Below, one piece after another: positions 17,289 through 24,393 of a stretch of DNA of 64,000 nucleotides. Each line of letters begins with the position of its first letter. Within the stretch, counting starts at the first letter, position 1. The notes beneath the pieces are model-generated. The model worked only from the letters and a program-made list of their open reading frames with translations. It did not search any database and had not been told where the DNA came from. The position numbers and the translations under genes were made by a program. The DNA is from Azospirillum doebereinerae (lineage in GTDB: Bacteria > Pseudomonadota > Alphaproteobacteria > Azospirillales > Azospirillaceae), in NCBI RefSeq assembly GCF_003989665.1, contig NZ_RZIJ01000002.1, forward strand, positions 186,001 to 250,000. The letters run 5' to 3'.

Positions 17289-17579
17289 GTGTACGAGGAT
17301 GAGGCCGAAACAATCCGAACGATGATGCGCGCCAGAGCGCGAATCATCTACTCCAAGCATGCTGATCGTGAGCGGATGCCGGAACGCGAGATCACTGATC
17401 GTGATGTGCGAACCGTTCTTGAGACGTGTCTAGAAATCACACAGATCCGCGAAAATGATCAAGGTCCGGTTTGGAGCGTAGAGGGGCATGACTTGGATGG
17501 ACGGCGGCTTCGCATCTGCGTGGCTGTTAAAGCCCGTCGCAACATCGTCATCGTAGTGACGACGATCGAATTGAAGTGA
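17289..17579 (+). CDS. DUF4258-domain protein, probable toxin
   Basis: 96 residues from a GTG with GGGGAGG eleven bases upstream; a TTG at 17220 would add 23 residues without a good ribosome-binding site. The pattern IIYSKHADRERMPEREITDRDVRTVLETCLEITQ, then WSVEGHDLDGRRLRICVAVKARRNIVIVVTTIEL, is that of DUF4258, a fold related to MqsR/RelE-type RNases. It is followed six bases later by an MqsA-like gene, the usual arrangement of this toxin-antitoxin type. Codon usage and GC content are lower than in the flanking chromosome, consistent with transfer. Confidence 0.75.
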   Translation: MYEDEAETIRTMMRARARIIYSKHADRERMPEREITDRDVRTVLETCLEITQIRENDQGPVWSVEGHDLDGRRLRICVAVKARRNIVIVVTTIELK

Positions 17580-17585
17580 ATTAGG

Positions 17586-18146
17586 ATGGAAGCCATGGAA
17601 ACCTGCGTCGTTTGCGAAGCCCCGATCAGTGAGATCGAGATTTTGCCGTCTTATGACGATGATGCGTTCGGCATTCCCATCACGATCAAAAATGCCGTGC
17701 AGCGTCACGTCTGCCCGAGTTGCGGGTTTGACGGGATTGAGATCCCTGATAGTGAGGGTTTGGAGGCTGCCGTTGCTGTAGGCCGGATTATGATTCCTGT
17801 TCAGCTTAGCGGGCCGGAAATTAAGTTTTTGCGGAAAGCCTGTGGCATGAATGGGAAGCAGTTCTCCGAAGCCATGCATGTTGACAATGCGGTGCTGAGT
17901 CGATGGGAGAAGCATGCAGGTCAGGGGGAGGTGACGGACCGCACCATTCGGGATGTGGTTTGGGGCCTTCTTTGCCGAAAGACGCCTGCGATAGTGATTC
18001 CCCCAGGTCACTTCACCGGGATGAATATTAGAAGAGCGCCCAATGGATATTCGTTGCCCAGGATTGTGGTGGAGCGTGTTCGCTTGAAAGATGCTCTACA
18101 TAATACGAAGTCAGATGAATGGGATCTCCTTGATTTGGCGGCTTGA
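17586..18146 (+). CDS. MqsA-family antitoxin/regulator
   Basis: 186 residues (an ATG at 17595 is a close alternative). The N-terminal zinc-binding half has CVVC (C7, C10) and CPSCG (C43, C46). Residues 75-110 form a helix-turn-helix (LSGPEIKFLRKACGMNGKQFSEAMHVDNAVLSRWEKHA) as in MqsA/YgiT proteins. It is longer than E. coli MqsA (131 residues), with an extra C-terminal segment. In the family the N-terminal half binds the toxin and the HTH represses the operon; by analogy it neutralises the DUF4258 protein and autoregulates. Confidence 0.8.
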   Translation: MEAMETCVVCEAPISEIEILPSYDDDAFGIPITIKNAVQRHVCPSCGFDGIEIPDSEGLEAAVAVGRIMIPVQLSGPEIKFLRKACGMNGKQFSEAMHVDNAVLSRWEKHAGQGEVTDRTIRDVVWGLLCRKTPAIVIPPGHFTGMNIRRAPNGYSLPRIVVERVRLKDALHNTKSDEWDLLDLAA

Positions 18147-18168
18147 AAGCAACCTATCTATCTATGTT

Positions 18169-18206
18169 AGCCCGCCCGGCTCGTCTGTGGCGGGCTTCTT
18201 TATTTC
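18169..18206. terminator. Rho-independent terminator after antitoxin gene
   Basis: AGCCCGCC (18169-18176) and GGCGGGCT (18189-18196) form an 8-bp stem with a 12-base loop, followed on the plus strand by TTCTTTATTTC. It separates the rightward toxin-antitoxin operon from the convergent leftward repressor operon. Confidence 0.75.
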
Positions 18207-18453
18207 AAAAAGCATTGGTAGCAGGGCGCCAAAGGTTGGCTGCTTCCTGAGCTGCATTCATGGCTTCCTCGTGGGTGTCGCACTCGCAGAGGATAGTGTC
18301 GCTCTCTACGTCCAAGACCGAGATCTTTCCGTTCCTCTCCTCGATCGCGTCAAAGCGCCCCTCTACCCCATCCCCTTCCAGGTCGGCGAGAGGGCTGAAG
18401 ATGTGCTCATGCCAAACGACATCGCGAATGATTCGAGAGGGTGAGCGCGTCAT
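18205..18453 (-). CDS. Hypothetical small protein in repressor operon
   Basis: 82 residues, acidic, without signal or membrane segments (FSPLADLEGDGVEGRFDAIEERNGKISVLDVESDTILCECDTHEEAMNAAQEAANLW). The start ATG overlaps the stop of the XRE repressor (ATGA on the minus strand), so it is translated from the repressor transcript. Balanced amino-acid content supports it being real. No family recognised; position suggests a modulator of the repressor or another lysogeny-expressed cargo product. Confidence 0.65.
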   Translation of the reverse strand: MTRSPSRIIRDVVWHEHIFSPLADLEGDGVEGRFDAIEERNGKISVLDVESDTILCECDTHEEAMNAAQEAANLWRPATNAF

Positions 18454-18728
18454 AGGACTGCGCTCGCGGTGACGTCTTTCCTCAATCGTACCCCGGCCCC
18501 GCCCCCGTTCTCGGGGATGAACTCCACGCCGGCCGCCTCCAATGCTGTGCGGATCGCGGCGATGGTGCGGGGGTGGGGTTGGCGCTTGTTCGCCTCGAAG
18601 TCCGCAAGCGTGGAGCGGGCCGTCTGGGCAGCCGCCGCAAGATCATCGCGGGTCCACTCGATCAAAGCCCGTGCCGCCCGGCACTGAGCCGGAGAAACGG
18701 ATGTTTCATCCGATATCGGACTTTTCAT
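18450..18728 (-). CDS. XRE-type helix-turn-helix repressor
   Basis: 92 residues from ATG 18728; an in-frame ATG at 18764 would add 12 residues and place the start right next to the palindrome at 18766. The core (SPAQCRAARALIEWTRDDLAAAAQTARSTLADFEANKRQPHPRTIAAIRTALEAAGVEFI) is a compact Cro/C1-type domain. There is no protease or sensor domain, so derepression would need a protein partner or competition, as for satellite repressors. It is divergent from the rightward operon starting at 18816, the usual position of a lysogeny switch. Confidence 0.82.
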   Translation of the reverse strand: MKSPISDETSVSPAQCRAARALIEWTRDDLAAAAQTARSTLADFEANKRQPHPRTIAAIRTALEAAGVEFIPENGGGAGVRLRKDVTASAVL

Positions 18729-18765
18729 CTTGATTTGAATCTCGCTCGGGATAATATACCTCATG

Positions 18766-18782
18766 TCGGTCATTATGACCGA
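18766..18782. promoter_or_regulatory. Palindromic operator of the element's switch region
   Basis: TCGGTCATTATGACCGA is a perfect 17-base palindrome (8-bp arms, one-base centre) between the divergent repressor and the first rightward gene. A second palindrome, TCCGATATCGGA, lies inside the repressor gene near 18712. Binding by the XRE protein is inferred. Confidence 0.65.
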
Positions 18783-18815
18783 TAATCTGCTGCCGTTCAA
18801 CGCCTGAGGCACCCC

Positions 18816-19034
18816 ATGCGAGCGTTTCTCGCCACGCCCAAGCCTTGCCCGCCGCCGGCCCTGCTGGCGCGCTGGCCCCGCCCGATGATCGAAGCCGCCA
18901 TCGACGCCCTTCTGGCCGAACTGGACGCCCGCGACGGCAACCCGGACCTTGAGCCGGAAGAGGACCGGGGCGAACTCGACCATCTGCCCGACTGTCCAGC
19001 GAAACCGGACAACTCCCGATACCCGGAACAGTAA
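18816..19034 (+). CDS. Small acidic hypothetical protein
   Basis: 72 residues. The helical segment MIEAAIDALLAELDARDGNPDLEPEEDRGELD is of a type often seen in prophage and accessory proteins of alphaproteobacteria (recognised by pattern, function unknown). It is the first rightward gene after the operator and so probably early in the induced transcript. No strong Shine-Dalgarno is visible before the ATG. Confidence 0.55.
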   Translation: MRAFLATPKPCPPPALLARWPRPMIEAAIDALLAELDARDGNPDLEPEEDRGELDHLPDCPAKPDNSRYPEQ

Positions 19035-19170
19035 TCCAGCAATCGCCCGGCTGACGTCGGGATTACCGACGCCAGCTGCTAATCCCCCAAGCACCGGAAC
19101 TCTATTCCGCCCCTTCCAGACCAACCGGCCGTTCGGTGAAATCGGACGACCACAAGCCACGGAGTTGAAT

Positions 19171-20565
19171 ATGCTCGCGATGATCGACGCGCCCATGGGC
19201 GCGAACGCCTCCGCTTTGCCTATCGTCCCGTCCATCACTTGGCGCCGCCTCTCCGAGATGTGGAGCGCGACCAGCGCCGAACGCGCCTTCATCGGCCCCT
19301 ATGAGCTGATCGCCTTCGACATCCCGCCGGCCGGGCCGCACCCGCGCATCATCGCGTGGGAACTGCACATCGGCCCGCAGTTCACGACCGGCATCGCGGG
19401 TGCTCCGGCCAACAGCTTCGAGGCCGCGAAGGCGGCGGCGGAACAGGAAGCCCGCCGGCTGCTGACCGACATGGGGGTTTCTGCCACCGTGAAGGAAACC
19501 ACTCTCCCCACCGTGGGGAGGGTTGATCGTTTCGGCGACCACCGAAACGGTGACGGCACTCCGGTACGGGCGATGCCCCATGTTGGGGCACCGTCGACCC
19601 TCCTCCCCCGCTTCGGGTTTACCTTCGCCGAAGCCGAGGTGGAAATCGCAGCGGCCGAAGCGGCGCGAGCGGCTGCGGAAGCAAGCGATGGCAAAGACCA
19701 CGAGGATCTCGTCCTGGACGCGCTGGACATGGTCCTACTCATCCACACCACCCCGCCGGGCAGCATTGCCGACGCGCTGGTCAAGCTGCGGATGGTGACC
19801 GGCCATCTTGGTATGGCGGCCGGCGAAAGCGACAACCACACGGAATCCGTCGAGCAGGTGCTGACCTTCCTGACGGGGGTGTATCTCGAGCAAGGGGGCA
19901 AGGGCCTCTACATTCCGGAGGCCCTCAGCACCGACCCGACCAAGGGCGTCCACAATCTGGACACCCCTGGCGCTGGCGGCGCTGCAAAGGGTGTCGCTGC
20001 TACCGACGCCCTTTGCGCTGATGAGCCTGCGAAATGCGCAGTTGAAACTGCTGATGATCCAGTAGTTGCCGCCTATCTCGCATGGCTCGCGGCTAGCAGC
20101 GAGGATGACCGTCTGGCTGCCCCTCTAGAATCACTTCGCAAACTAGGGAGGAACCACCCTGAATTCCGAGCCGCCTGGGATCGAAGCCAAGCCGCAACTG
20201 ATGCGCTGGATTACGCCTCGAACCAAATGTGGGAGCCGACACAAGCGACAACCCCCGCCGGTATCCTTGCCAAGTTTGCCTTCTTTACACATATGACAGT
20301 GGACAATATAGCAGCAGTCGATATCCGGCTTTGGCAAAGTATCACCGCCGATATTTCTCGTCTCGGTATCATTCCATTGGAGGCCAACCTCAAGCTCTTT
20401 GGGCAAGGCCGGTATTTCGGCTCGTTGCACCGTGAGGCGGTTGAAGAAGACATCCACGCCAAGGCGCGTCCCTACGTGATTCTCCCAACGTCATTGTGGG
20501 AGGGGTTGGAAGGTACCGGCGCTTCGATACGAGGAGCTGCTGGGGCGAGGTTAGCGTCATATTAA
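19171..20565 (+). CDS. Large hypothetical protein of the element
   Basis: 464 residues from the ATG at 19171 (GGAG six bases upstream); the frame stays open further upstream but without a better start. Residues 15-110 are a compact, Trp-containing domain (ITWRRLSEMWSATSAERAFIGPYELIAFDIP). Residues 120-260 are Ala/Glu-rich, partly coiled. The C-terminal 200 residues are less GC-rich and include DDPVVAAYLAWLAASSEDDRLAAPLESLRKLGRNHPEFRAAWDRS. No enzyme motif or membrane segment is seen. It is the largest non-structural gene of the element apart from the terminase-capsid module. Confidence 0.6.
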   Translation: MLAMIDAPMGANASALPIVPSITWRRLSEMWSATSAERAFIGPYELIAFDIPPAGPHPRIIAWELHIGPQFTTGIAGAPANSFEAAKAAAEQEARRLLTDMGVSATVKETTLPTVGRVDRFGDHRNGDGTPVRAMPHVGAPSTLLPRFGFTFAEAEVEIAAAEAARAAAEASDGKDHEDLVLDALDMVLLIHTTPPGSIADALVKLRMVTGHLGMAAGESDNHTESVEQVLTFLTGVYLEQGGKGLYIPEALSTDPTKGVHNLDTPGAGGAAKGVAATDALCADEPAKCAVETADDPVVAAYLAWLAASSEDDRLAAPLESLRKLGRNHPEFRAAWDRSQAATDALDYASNQMWEPTQATTPAGILAKFAFFTHMTVDNIAAVDIRLWQSITADISRLGIIPLEANLKLFGQGRYFGSLHREAVEEDIHAKARPYVILPTSLWEGLEGTGASIRGAAGARLASY

Positions 20566-20577
20566 AGCCCTCTCGCC

Positions 20578-20676
20578 CACTACCCTCCCCAGTTCATGGG
20601 TAGTGGCGCTGGCGTTGTAGCTCCCCCTAACCATCCAAGAGGGTTGGCTTTATGACCCTCTCGGATGGTTAGGGGG
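20578..20676. terminator. Two hairpins after the 464-residue gene
   Basis: CACTACCC (20578-20585) pairs with GGGTAGTG (20598-20605). Further on, a long stem pairs 20623-20644 with 20655-20676: 22 positions with one mismatch and a 10-base loop, followed by TTTG. The long stem would stop or process transcripts on either strand. It lies in a 200-base gap where the base composition becomes AT-rich. Confidence 0.6.
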
Positions 20677-20765
20677 TTTGAATGCGCTCAGTTTGCAAGT
20701 GTCAATTGACATCTATAAATTAACGGCGTAGCATCTCTGCACAATCGATTAGGTTAGGATGCGCC

Positions 20766-21302
20766 ATGCACTCAAACATTGCGGTTCCACGTTTCACGAC
20801 AGCGCAGGTGGCTGCTGCGGCTGAGCTGCCGCTAGCAACCCTTCAAAATTGGCTCGCACGCAAGATGCTTGTCATCAACGATGATGATGATTCGCCGGGC
20901 ACGGGGAGAATGCGTCTCTTTAGCATGCGAAGAGCAATTCATATCTCATTAGTCGCTGAATTGGTTCGCCATGGCGTTGCAGTCTCTAGGGCTTCATTTA
21001 TTGCTATTGGCTTTACCGATGTAGGAAATGCAATTGCTTATTATGGAAACTCCCCCACAACAGAAGACTTGAAAAACTTCCGAGCGCCTGGACAGAATTT
21101 TTCCAATGGAACAACCCTCCTTATTGTTCGACCTCCTAAGGATGGAGAAGTGGAAGCGGATAACGTCTCTGTCGTTTGCGCCGAAAGTTATCAGGTCCCC
21201 ATGTGGGATTTGTTTGGCAGCAACCAGCAGGAAGGAAGTTCGGCTATTGTCGTTAACATGACAAAGCTTTGCGACCGCGTAGCGGGGGCGTTGCAGGCTT
21301 AA
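20766..21302 (+). CDS. MerR-like helix-turn-helix protein
   Basis: 178 residues with AGGTTAGGATG upstream of the ATG. Residues 8-70 resemble a MerR-type winged helix (FTTAQVAAAAELPLATLQNWLARKMLVINDDDDSPGTGRMRLFSMRRAIHISLVAELVRHGV). The C-terminal 100 residues are not recognised. GC content is clearly lower than in the flanking genes. A second protein with the same layout is encoded next door, so these may be paired regulators of the satellite. Confidence 0.7.
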   Translation: MHSNIAVPRFTTAQVAAAAELPLATLQNWLARKMLVINDDDDSPGTGRMRLFSMRRAIHISLVAELVRHGVAVSRASFIAIGFTDVGNAIAYYGNSPTTEDLKNFRAPGQNFSNGTTLLIVRPPKDGEVEADNVSVVCAESYQVPMWDLFGSNQQEGSSAIVVNMTKLCDRVAGALQA

Positions 21303-21365
21303 CGACAGGAAGATATGGGAAGCGTGGTGCTTGCCACGTTTTGCAAAGCGTGATATCTCTCACGC

Positions 21366-22085
21366 ATGAACATCGCGACCATACTTTCTACCTTCACCCC
21401 CGGTGAAGCCGAGCGGATCACCAACGTCTCAACCGCACAACAGCGCGATTGGCGTCGGCGGGCGATCCTTCCGAGCAATGAGGGCCATGCCCGCTTCGAT
21501 GCGTTTGCCGTAGCGGAAATGTGGACCCTCAAGCTCTTGTCCGACCGTGGGATCGGCCCACAGCAAGCGAAGGAGGTGGCAAGTTGGTGCGCTATCGGCA
21601 TCGTCTGGCATGCCCTTCAGTGGCAGGAAGCCTATGAGGGCGATCATCTTCGGGCGTACGAGTGGGCTCCTCAGCTTTATGAGAAAATCGTTACTCAGCG
21701 CCAAGAAATCGAGGAACTTATTAAGGAAAGAGAAGTCAAGGGTGAGCTTGATCCTGCTGAATTCCTCGCCAAGATGCGCGAATTGGATACTGGGCATGGT
21801 TGGGGTTTCCAAGCTGGGTATCTTCAGCGCCAAACTATCACCCAAGCTGGAAAAGGCCGTGTAATACCCACCCGATTCTTCATCTGGTGGGCTGATGGAT
21901 CTCACATTTGGCACAGTTCCGTTGATGCCGCATGTAATGACGGTGTTTCGAACGATGCAAGATTTTCTGGCCCTATCATAGTACTCGACTTGAATGCACT
22001 AGGATCCACGTTGATTGAGCGAGCTGAACGTCCACTGGTCCATGTCGAGTTGATTAAAGGTGCCGCCGACAAGGGCGCACCCTAA
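21366..22085 (+). CDS. MerR-like helix-turn-helix protein, second copy
   Basis: 239 residues. Residues 10-75 show a MerR-like DNA-binding pattern (FTPGEAERITNVSTAQQRDWRRRAILPSNEGHARFDAFAVAEMWTLKLLSDRGIGPQQAKEVA). A helical middle (IVTQRQEIEELIKEREVKGELDPAEFLAKMRELD) and an unrecognised C-terminal domain follow. Same domain order as the gene at 20766, with low sequence identity by eye. It could regulate replication or the late genes. Confidence 0.68.
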   Translation: MNIATILSTFTPGEAERITNVSTAQQRDWRRRAILPSNEGHARFDAFAVAEMWTLKLLSDRGIGPQQAKEVASWCAIGIVWHALQWQEAYEGDHLRAYEWAPQLYEKIVTQRQEIEELIKEREVKGELDPAEFLAKMRELDTGHGWGFQAGYLQRQTITQAGKGRVIPTRFFIWWADGSHIWHSSVDAACNDGVSNDARFSGPIIVLDLNALGSTLIERAERPLVHVELIKGAADKGAP

Positions 22086-22103
22086 CCTAGGAGAACTTTG
22101 GAA

Positions 22104-22400
22104 ATGACAACCTTGAATGGGCGGCCGGATAATCTCCGGCCGCAGACGCCCGAGCTTTGCCTTCCGCCGGCCCTGCGCAAGCCGCGCCTGCGGCGCTGGG
22201 AGGCATCCGAGTATCTCGCCCTGGTCCATGGCATCACGATCGCAAGCACTACGCTGGCGAAGAAGGCGAGCGTCGGTGGAGGCCCCGCCTTCAACAAAGG
22301 GGAGAACCGCACCCCCCTCTATCCGGTCGAAGAACTCGACCGCTGGGCGCTGAAGCGGCTGGGCAAGCTGGTCCACTCCACCAGTGAGTTCGGGGAGTGA
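22104..22400 (+). CDS. AlpA/excisionase-like small DNA-binding protein
   Basis: 98 residues; start ATG at 22104 has AGGAGA nine bases upstream. Residues 32-92 ([60 protein letters not shown]) follow the excisionase/AlpA pattern: a short HTH, a wing rich in Gly and Lys, then an entry helix. Proteins of this class drive excision or activate satellite genes (AlpA of P4 and of PICIs). The gene sits immediately upstream of the replication module. Confidence 0.7.
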   Translation: MTTLNGRPDNLRPQTPELCLPPALRKPRLRRWEASEYLALVHGITIASTTLAKKASVGGGPAFNKGENRTPLYPVEELDRWALKRLGKLVHSTSEFGE

Positions 22401-22402
22401 CT

Positions 22403-22612
22403 ATGTTCGCCATCCCCGAATTCCCGGTTCTCGTCATGGAGCGGTTTTCCCAGAAGAGAACCGGCCGACCGCTGTTCCTCGCCACCTACATCGACGAGGA
22501 CGGTGGCCGGTGCATCGTCCACGACACCCACAGCTTCACCGACGCGCTTGCCGCCGCCCGCGATTGGCGCGGGGACGGTGTGCCGACGCTGTGGCTCGGG
22601 GTGGAGCACTGA
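22403..22612 (+). CDS. Hypothetical small protein
   Basis: 69 residues from ATG 22403, three bases after the AlpA-like gene; a GTG at 22397 overlapping the previous stop is an alternative. Sequence (FPVLVMERFSQKRTGRPLFLATYIDEDGGRCIVHDTHSFTDALAAARDWRGDGVPTLWLG) is balanced and soluble. No family recognised. Confidence 0.6.
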   Translation: MFAIPEFPVLVMERFSQKRTGRPLFLATYIDEDGGRCIVHDTHSFTDALAAARDWRGDGVPTLWLGVEH

Positions 22613-22614
22613 CC

Positions 22615-22737
22615 ATGTCGGCGCCCGAGCTTCAGCGGACGGATCGCCACGGCATGAACTCGGACAATGAGCGCATCCGCCATTTCTGGCGGTTCCAGCC
22701 TGATGCAGCGCCCATGGCTGGAGGGAGACCCACATGA
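22615..22737 (+). CDS. Very small open frame between two element genes
   Basis: 40 residues (MSAPELQRTDRHGMNSDNERIRHFW...) starting three bases after the preceding stop and ending in an ATGA overlap with the initiator gene. Tight spacing supports translation. The product is too short to classify. Confidence 0.4.
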   Translation: MSAPELQRTDRHGMNSDNERIRHFWRFQPDAAPMAGGRPT

Positions 22738-23678
22738 GCCTTCGCGTTTCCGCTCTGGTCTGGCGCACAACGCTTCCCAGCGGAACCCAGAAGCTGGTGG
22801 CTGCCCGCTTGGCTGATTTCGCTGACGATGATGGAGGGCGGGTGTTCCCCAGCAATGCCCGCATCGCCCGCGACTGCTCGATTTCGGATCGGGCCGTCCG
22901 TGAGGCGATGCGCGCCTTGGTGGCGATCAATGTCCTGGTCCTGGTTGCCGAAGAGCGGCCGGGTCAGCACCGGCCGAGGGAGTACCGCTTCAACCTCGAT
23001 GAACTGGTGGCACGCGACGAGGGGACCAATCGAGCCGAAGCCCAAGCGGTAGAGCAAGAAGCAGAGGGAACGACGTTCCGGGCGGAAGCTCCTTCCGGGC
23101 GGAATGAGGTTCCGGGTGCCCTCGCTGACCAGGGGAAAGGAGATTCCGGGCTCCCCTCATCAGGGGGAAGCACGTTCCGCCCGGAAGGAGCTTCCGCCCG
23201 GAACGTGGCTCCAGACCAGGGGGAACGAGGTTCCGCCGATCCGTTATTAGATCCATCAAGAGTCTGTGTTGTTGAAACGCGTACGGGCGCAACGTCTGCC
23301 GCCAAGGGGATCATCCGCGCTTTCGACAATGCCCGAGCCGTAGCCTACGGCGAAGAACACCGCCGGCCCCACCCCCAAGCCAAGGACCTCGTGTTCGCCC
23401 AGCGCTGGCTTGCCGCTGGTGCCGATGTCGATCTGTGCGAGGGAGTCTTCACCGCCATCTGCCACACCATGGCCGAAAGGTCGCAATCGCCCCCTGCCGC
23501 GCTGGCCTTCTTCGACCAGCCGATTGCCGACGCCATCGTCACCCGAAACCGCCCGATGCCCGAGGGAAAGCTCCATGAGCAACGTCGTTCCGTTCAACCC
23601 GTACGGCCTTCGGCCCCGGCAAACCCCTTCCAACGAATACTTGACCGCGACCTTGCAGGCTGCGCTGAAAGTGCCTGA
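22734..23678 (+). CDS. Replication initiator-like protein with N-terminal winged helix
   Basis: 314 residues. Residues 1-90 form a helix-turn-helix of the type found in phage and plasmid initiators (SGTQKLVAARLADFADDDGGRVFPSNARIARDCSISDRAVREAMRALVAINVLVLV). A flexible linker (100-165) is encoded by palindromic iterons. The C-terminal part (190-300) is helical. The layout recalls lambda O, whose gene carries the origin in its linker. The 3' end overlaps the next gene by 104 bases. Function as satellite initiator is inferred from domain, iterons and position. Confidence 0.72.
   Translation: MSLRVSALVWRTTLPSGTQKLVAARLADFADDDGGRVFPSNARIARDCSISDRAVREAMRALVAINVLVLVAEERPGQHRPREYRFNLDELVARDEGTNRAEAQAVEQEAEGTTFRAEAPSGRNEVPGALADQGKGDSGLPSSGGSTFRPEGASARNVAPDQGERGSADPLLDPSRVCVVETRTGATSAAKGIIRAFDNARAVAYGEEHRRPHPQAKDLVFAQRWLAAGADVDLCEGVFTAICHTMAERSQSPPAALAFFDQPIADAIVTRNRPMPEGKLHEQRRSVQPVRPSAPANPFQRILDRDLAGCAESA
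23073..23237. repeat. Iteron cluster, candidate replication origin
   Basis: Seven copies or partial copies of TTCCGGGCGGAA or its inverse TTCCGCCCGGAA lie within 165 bases of the initiator gene. 23073-23104 is an exact 32-base reverse complement of 23175-23206; each arm holds two copies of the palindromic unit. Partial copies (TTCCGGG, TTCCGCC) lie near 23110, 23144 and 23231. Confidence 0.7.
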
Positions 23679-24246
23679 GACCGTCGTGTTCACCGAGCAT
23701 GGCACCGAAGCCAAGCCGCTCCCCTGGCAGCCGCCGGCCGTCATCACCGAGACGATGAGGCGCGATGCCGTGCATGCGCTGGGTGCACTGAAGGTACGCT
23801 CCCTGCCGGCTACCCAAGCGGAGGCCGAGGCGTTCATCGCCCATCTGGCGAACCTGTGCGCCGGCAAGGAACTGCCGCCCGCGAGCAAGCTGATGGGAGC
23901 CGTCTCATCGATCCTGCGGGCCGAGTACCCGGCCGCGATCATCAACGACCCCAGCACGCTTGACCGTGTTCTGAAGCGCGTTTCCGTCACCGGCCGACCG
24001 ACGTGGTGGCCGAGTTGGCCCGAGTTGGACGCGGCCCTGGATGCCGAACGGTCAGCCCTCCGGGAGCAGTGGCGGCGCCTGGACGTGATCGCCAAGGGCA
24101 GCAGCGGCACCCGCGCCTTGCCGCCCCACGACCGGCCCGACGATGACTTGCCCCCGCCGACCGAGGCACAGCAGGCGACGGTTCGGGATCTGCTGGCCGC
24201 CGCAGGGATTGCCCTGAAGAGTGAGTCGCATCCCCTCCGTCGATAG
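23575..24246 (+). CDS. Hypothetical protein of replication module
   Basis: 223 residues; the ATG at 23575 has GAGGGAAAG upstream and begins 104 bases inside the initiator gene, in another frame. Central segment (AEAFIAHLANLCAGKELPPASKLMGAVSSILRAEYPAAIINDPSTLDRVLKRVSVTGRPTWWPSWPELDAALDAERSALREQWRRLDVIA) recurs in my memory next to phage initiators in alphaproteobacteria. Position after an O-like initiator suggests a helicase-loader role (as lambda P), but no ATPase motif is present. Confidence 0.62.
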   Translation: MSNVVPFNPYGLRPRQTPSNEYLTATLQAALKVPETVVFTEHGTEAKPLPWQPPAVITETMRRDAVHALGALKVRSLPATQAEAEAFIAHLANLCAGKELPPASKLMGAVSSILRAEYPAAIINDPSTLDRVLKRVSVTGRPTWWPSWPELDAALDAERSALREQWRRLDVIAKGSSGTRALPPHDRPDDDLPPPTEAQQATVRDLLAAAGIALKSESHPLRR

Positions 24247-24393
24247 ATAGGTCGCAGCAAAAAATATTAAGAAAGAAAGACAGAGAAAACTCAAGAAAGC
24301 ACGAGAAAAACTAACGCGCGCATTTTTCATTTCTATCTTTACAATGTTTGTTCTGATGCTGAACTTGCAGATAAATCGCAAGGATTGGCGTGA
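24247..24393 (+). promoter_or_regulatory. AT/purine-rich leader before the capsid module
   Basis: 147 bases of markedly low GC content between early and structural genes. It contains a purine tract with repeated AAGAAAG units (24268-24310) and a T-rich segment (TTTTTCATTTCTATCTTTACAATG), then AAGGA about nine bases before the portal ATG. It is the likely late promoter; exact hexamers cannot be fixed by eye. Confidence 0.5.

Noticed and set aside
16827..17347. Short minus-strand frames between integrase and toxin gene
   Set aside because: No ribosome-binding site, no family-like sequence, and they overlap the probable regulatory inverted repeat.
23073..23237. CRISPR-like repeat array
   Set aside because: The repeats are short palindromic units without regular spacers and lie inside a coding frame, with no cas genes in the window; iterons are the better reading.
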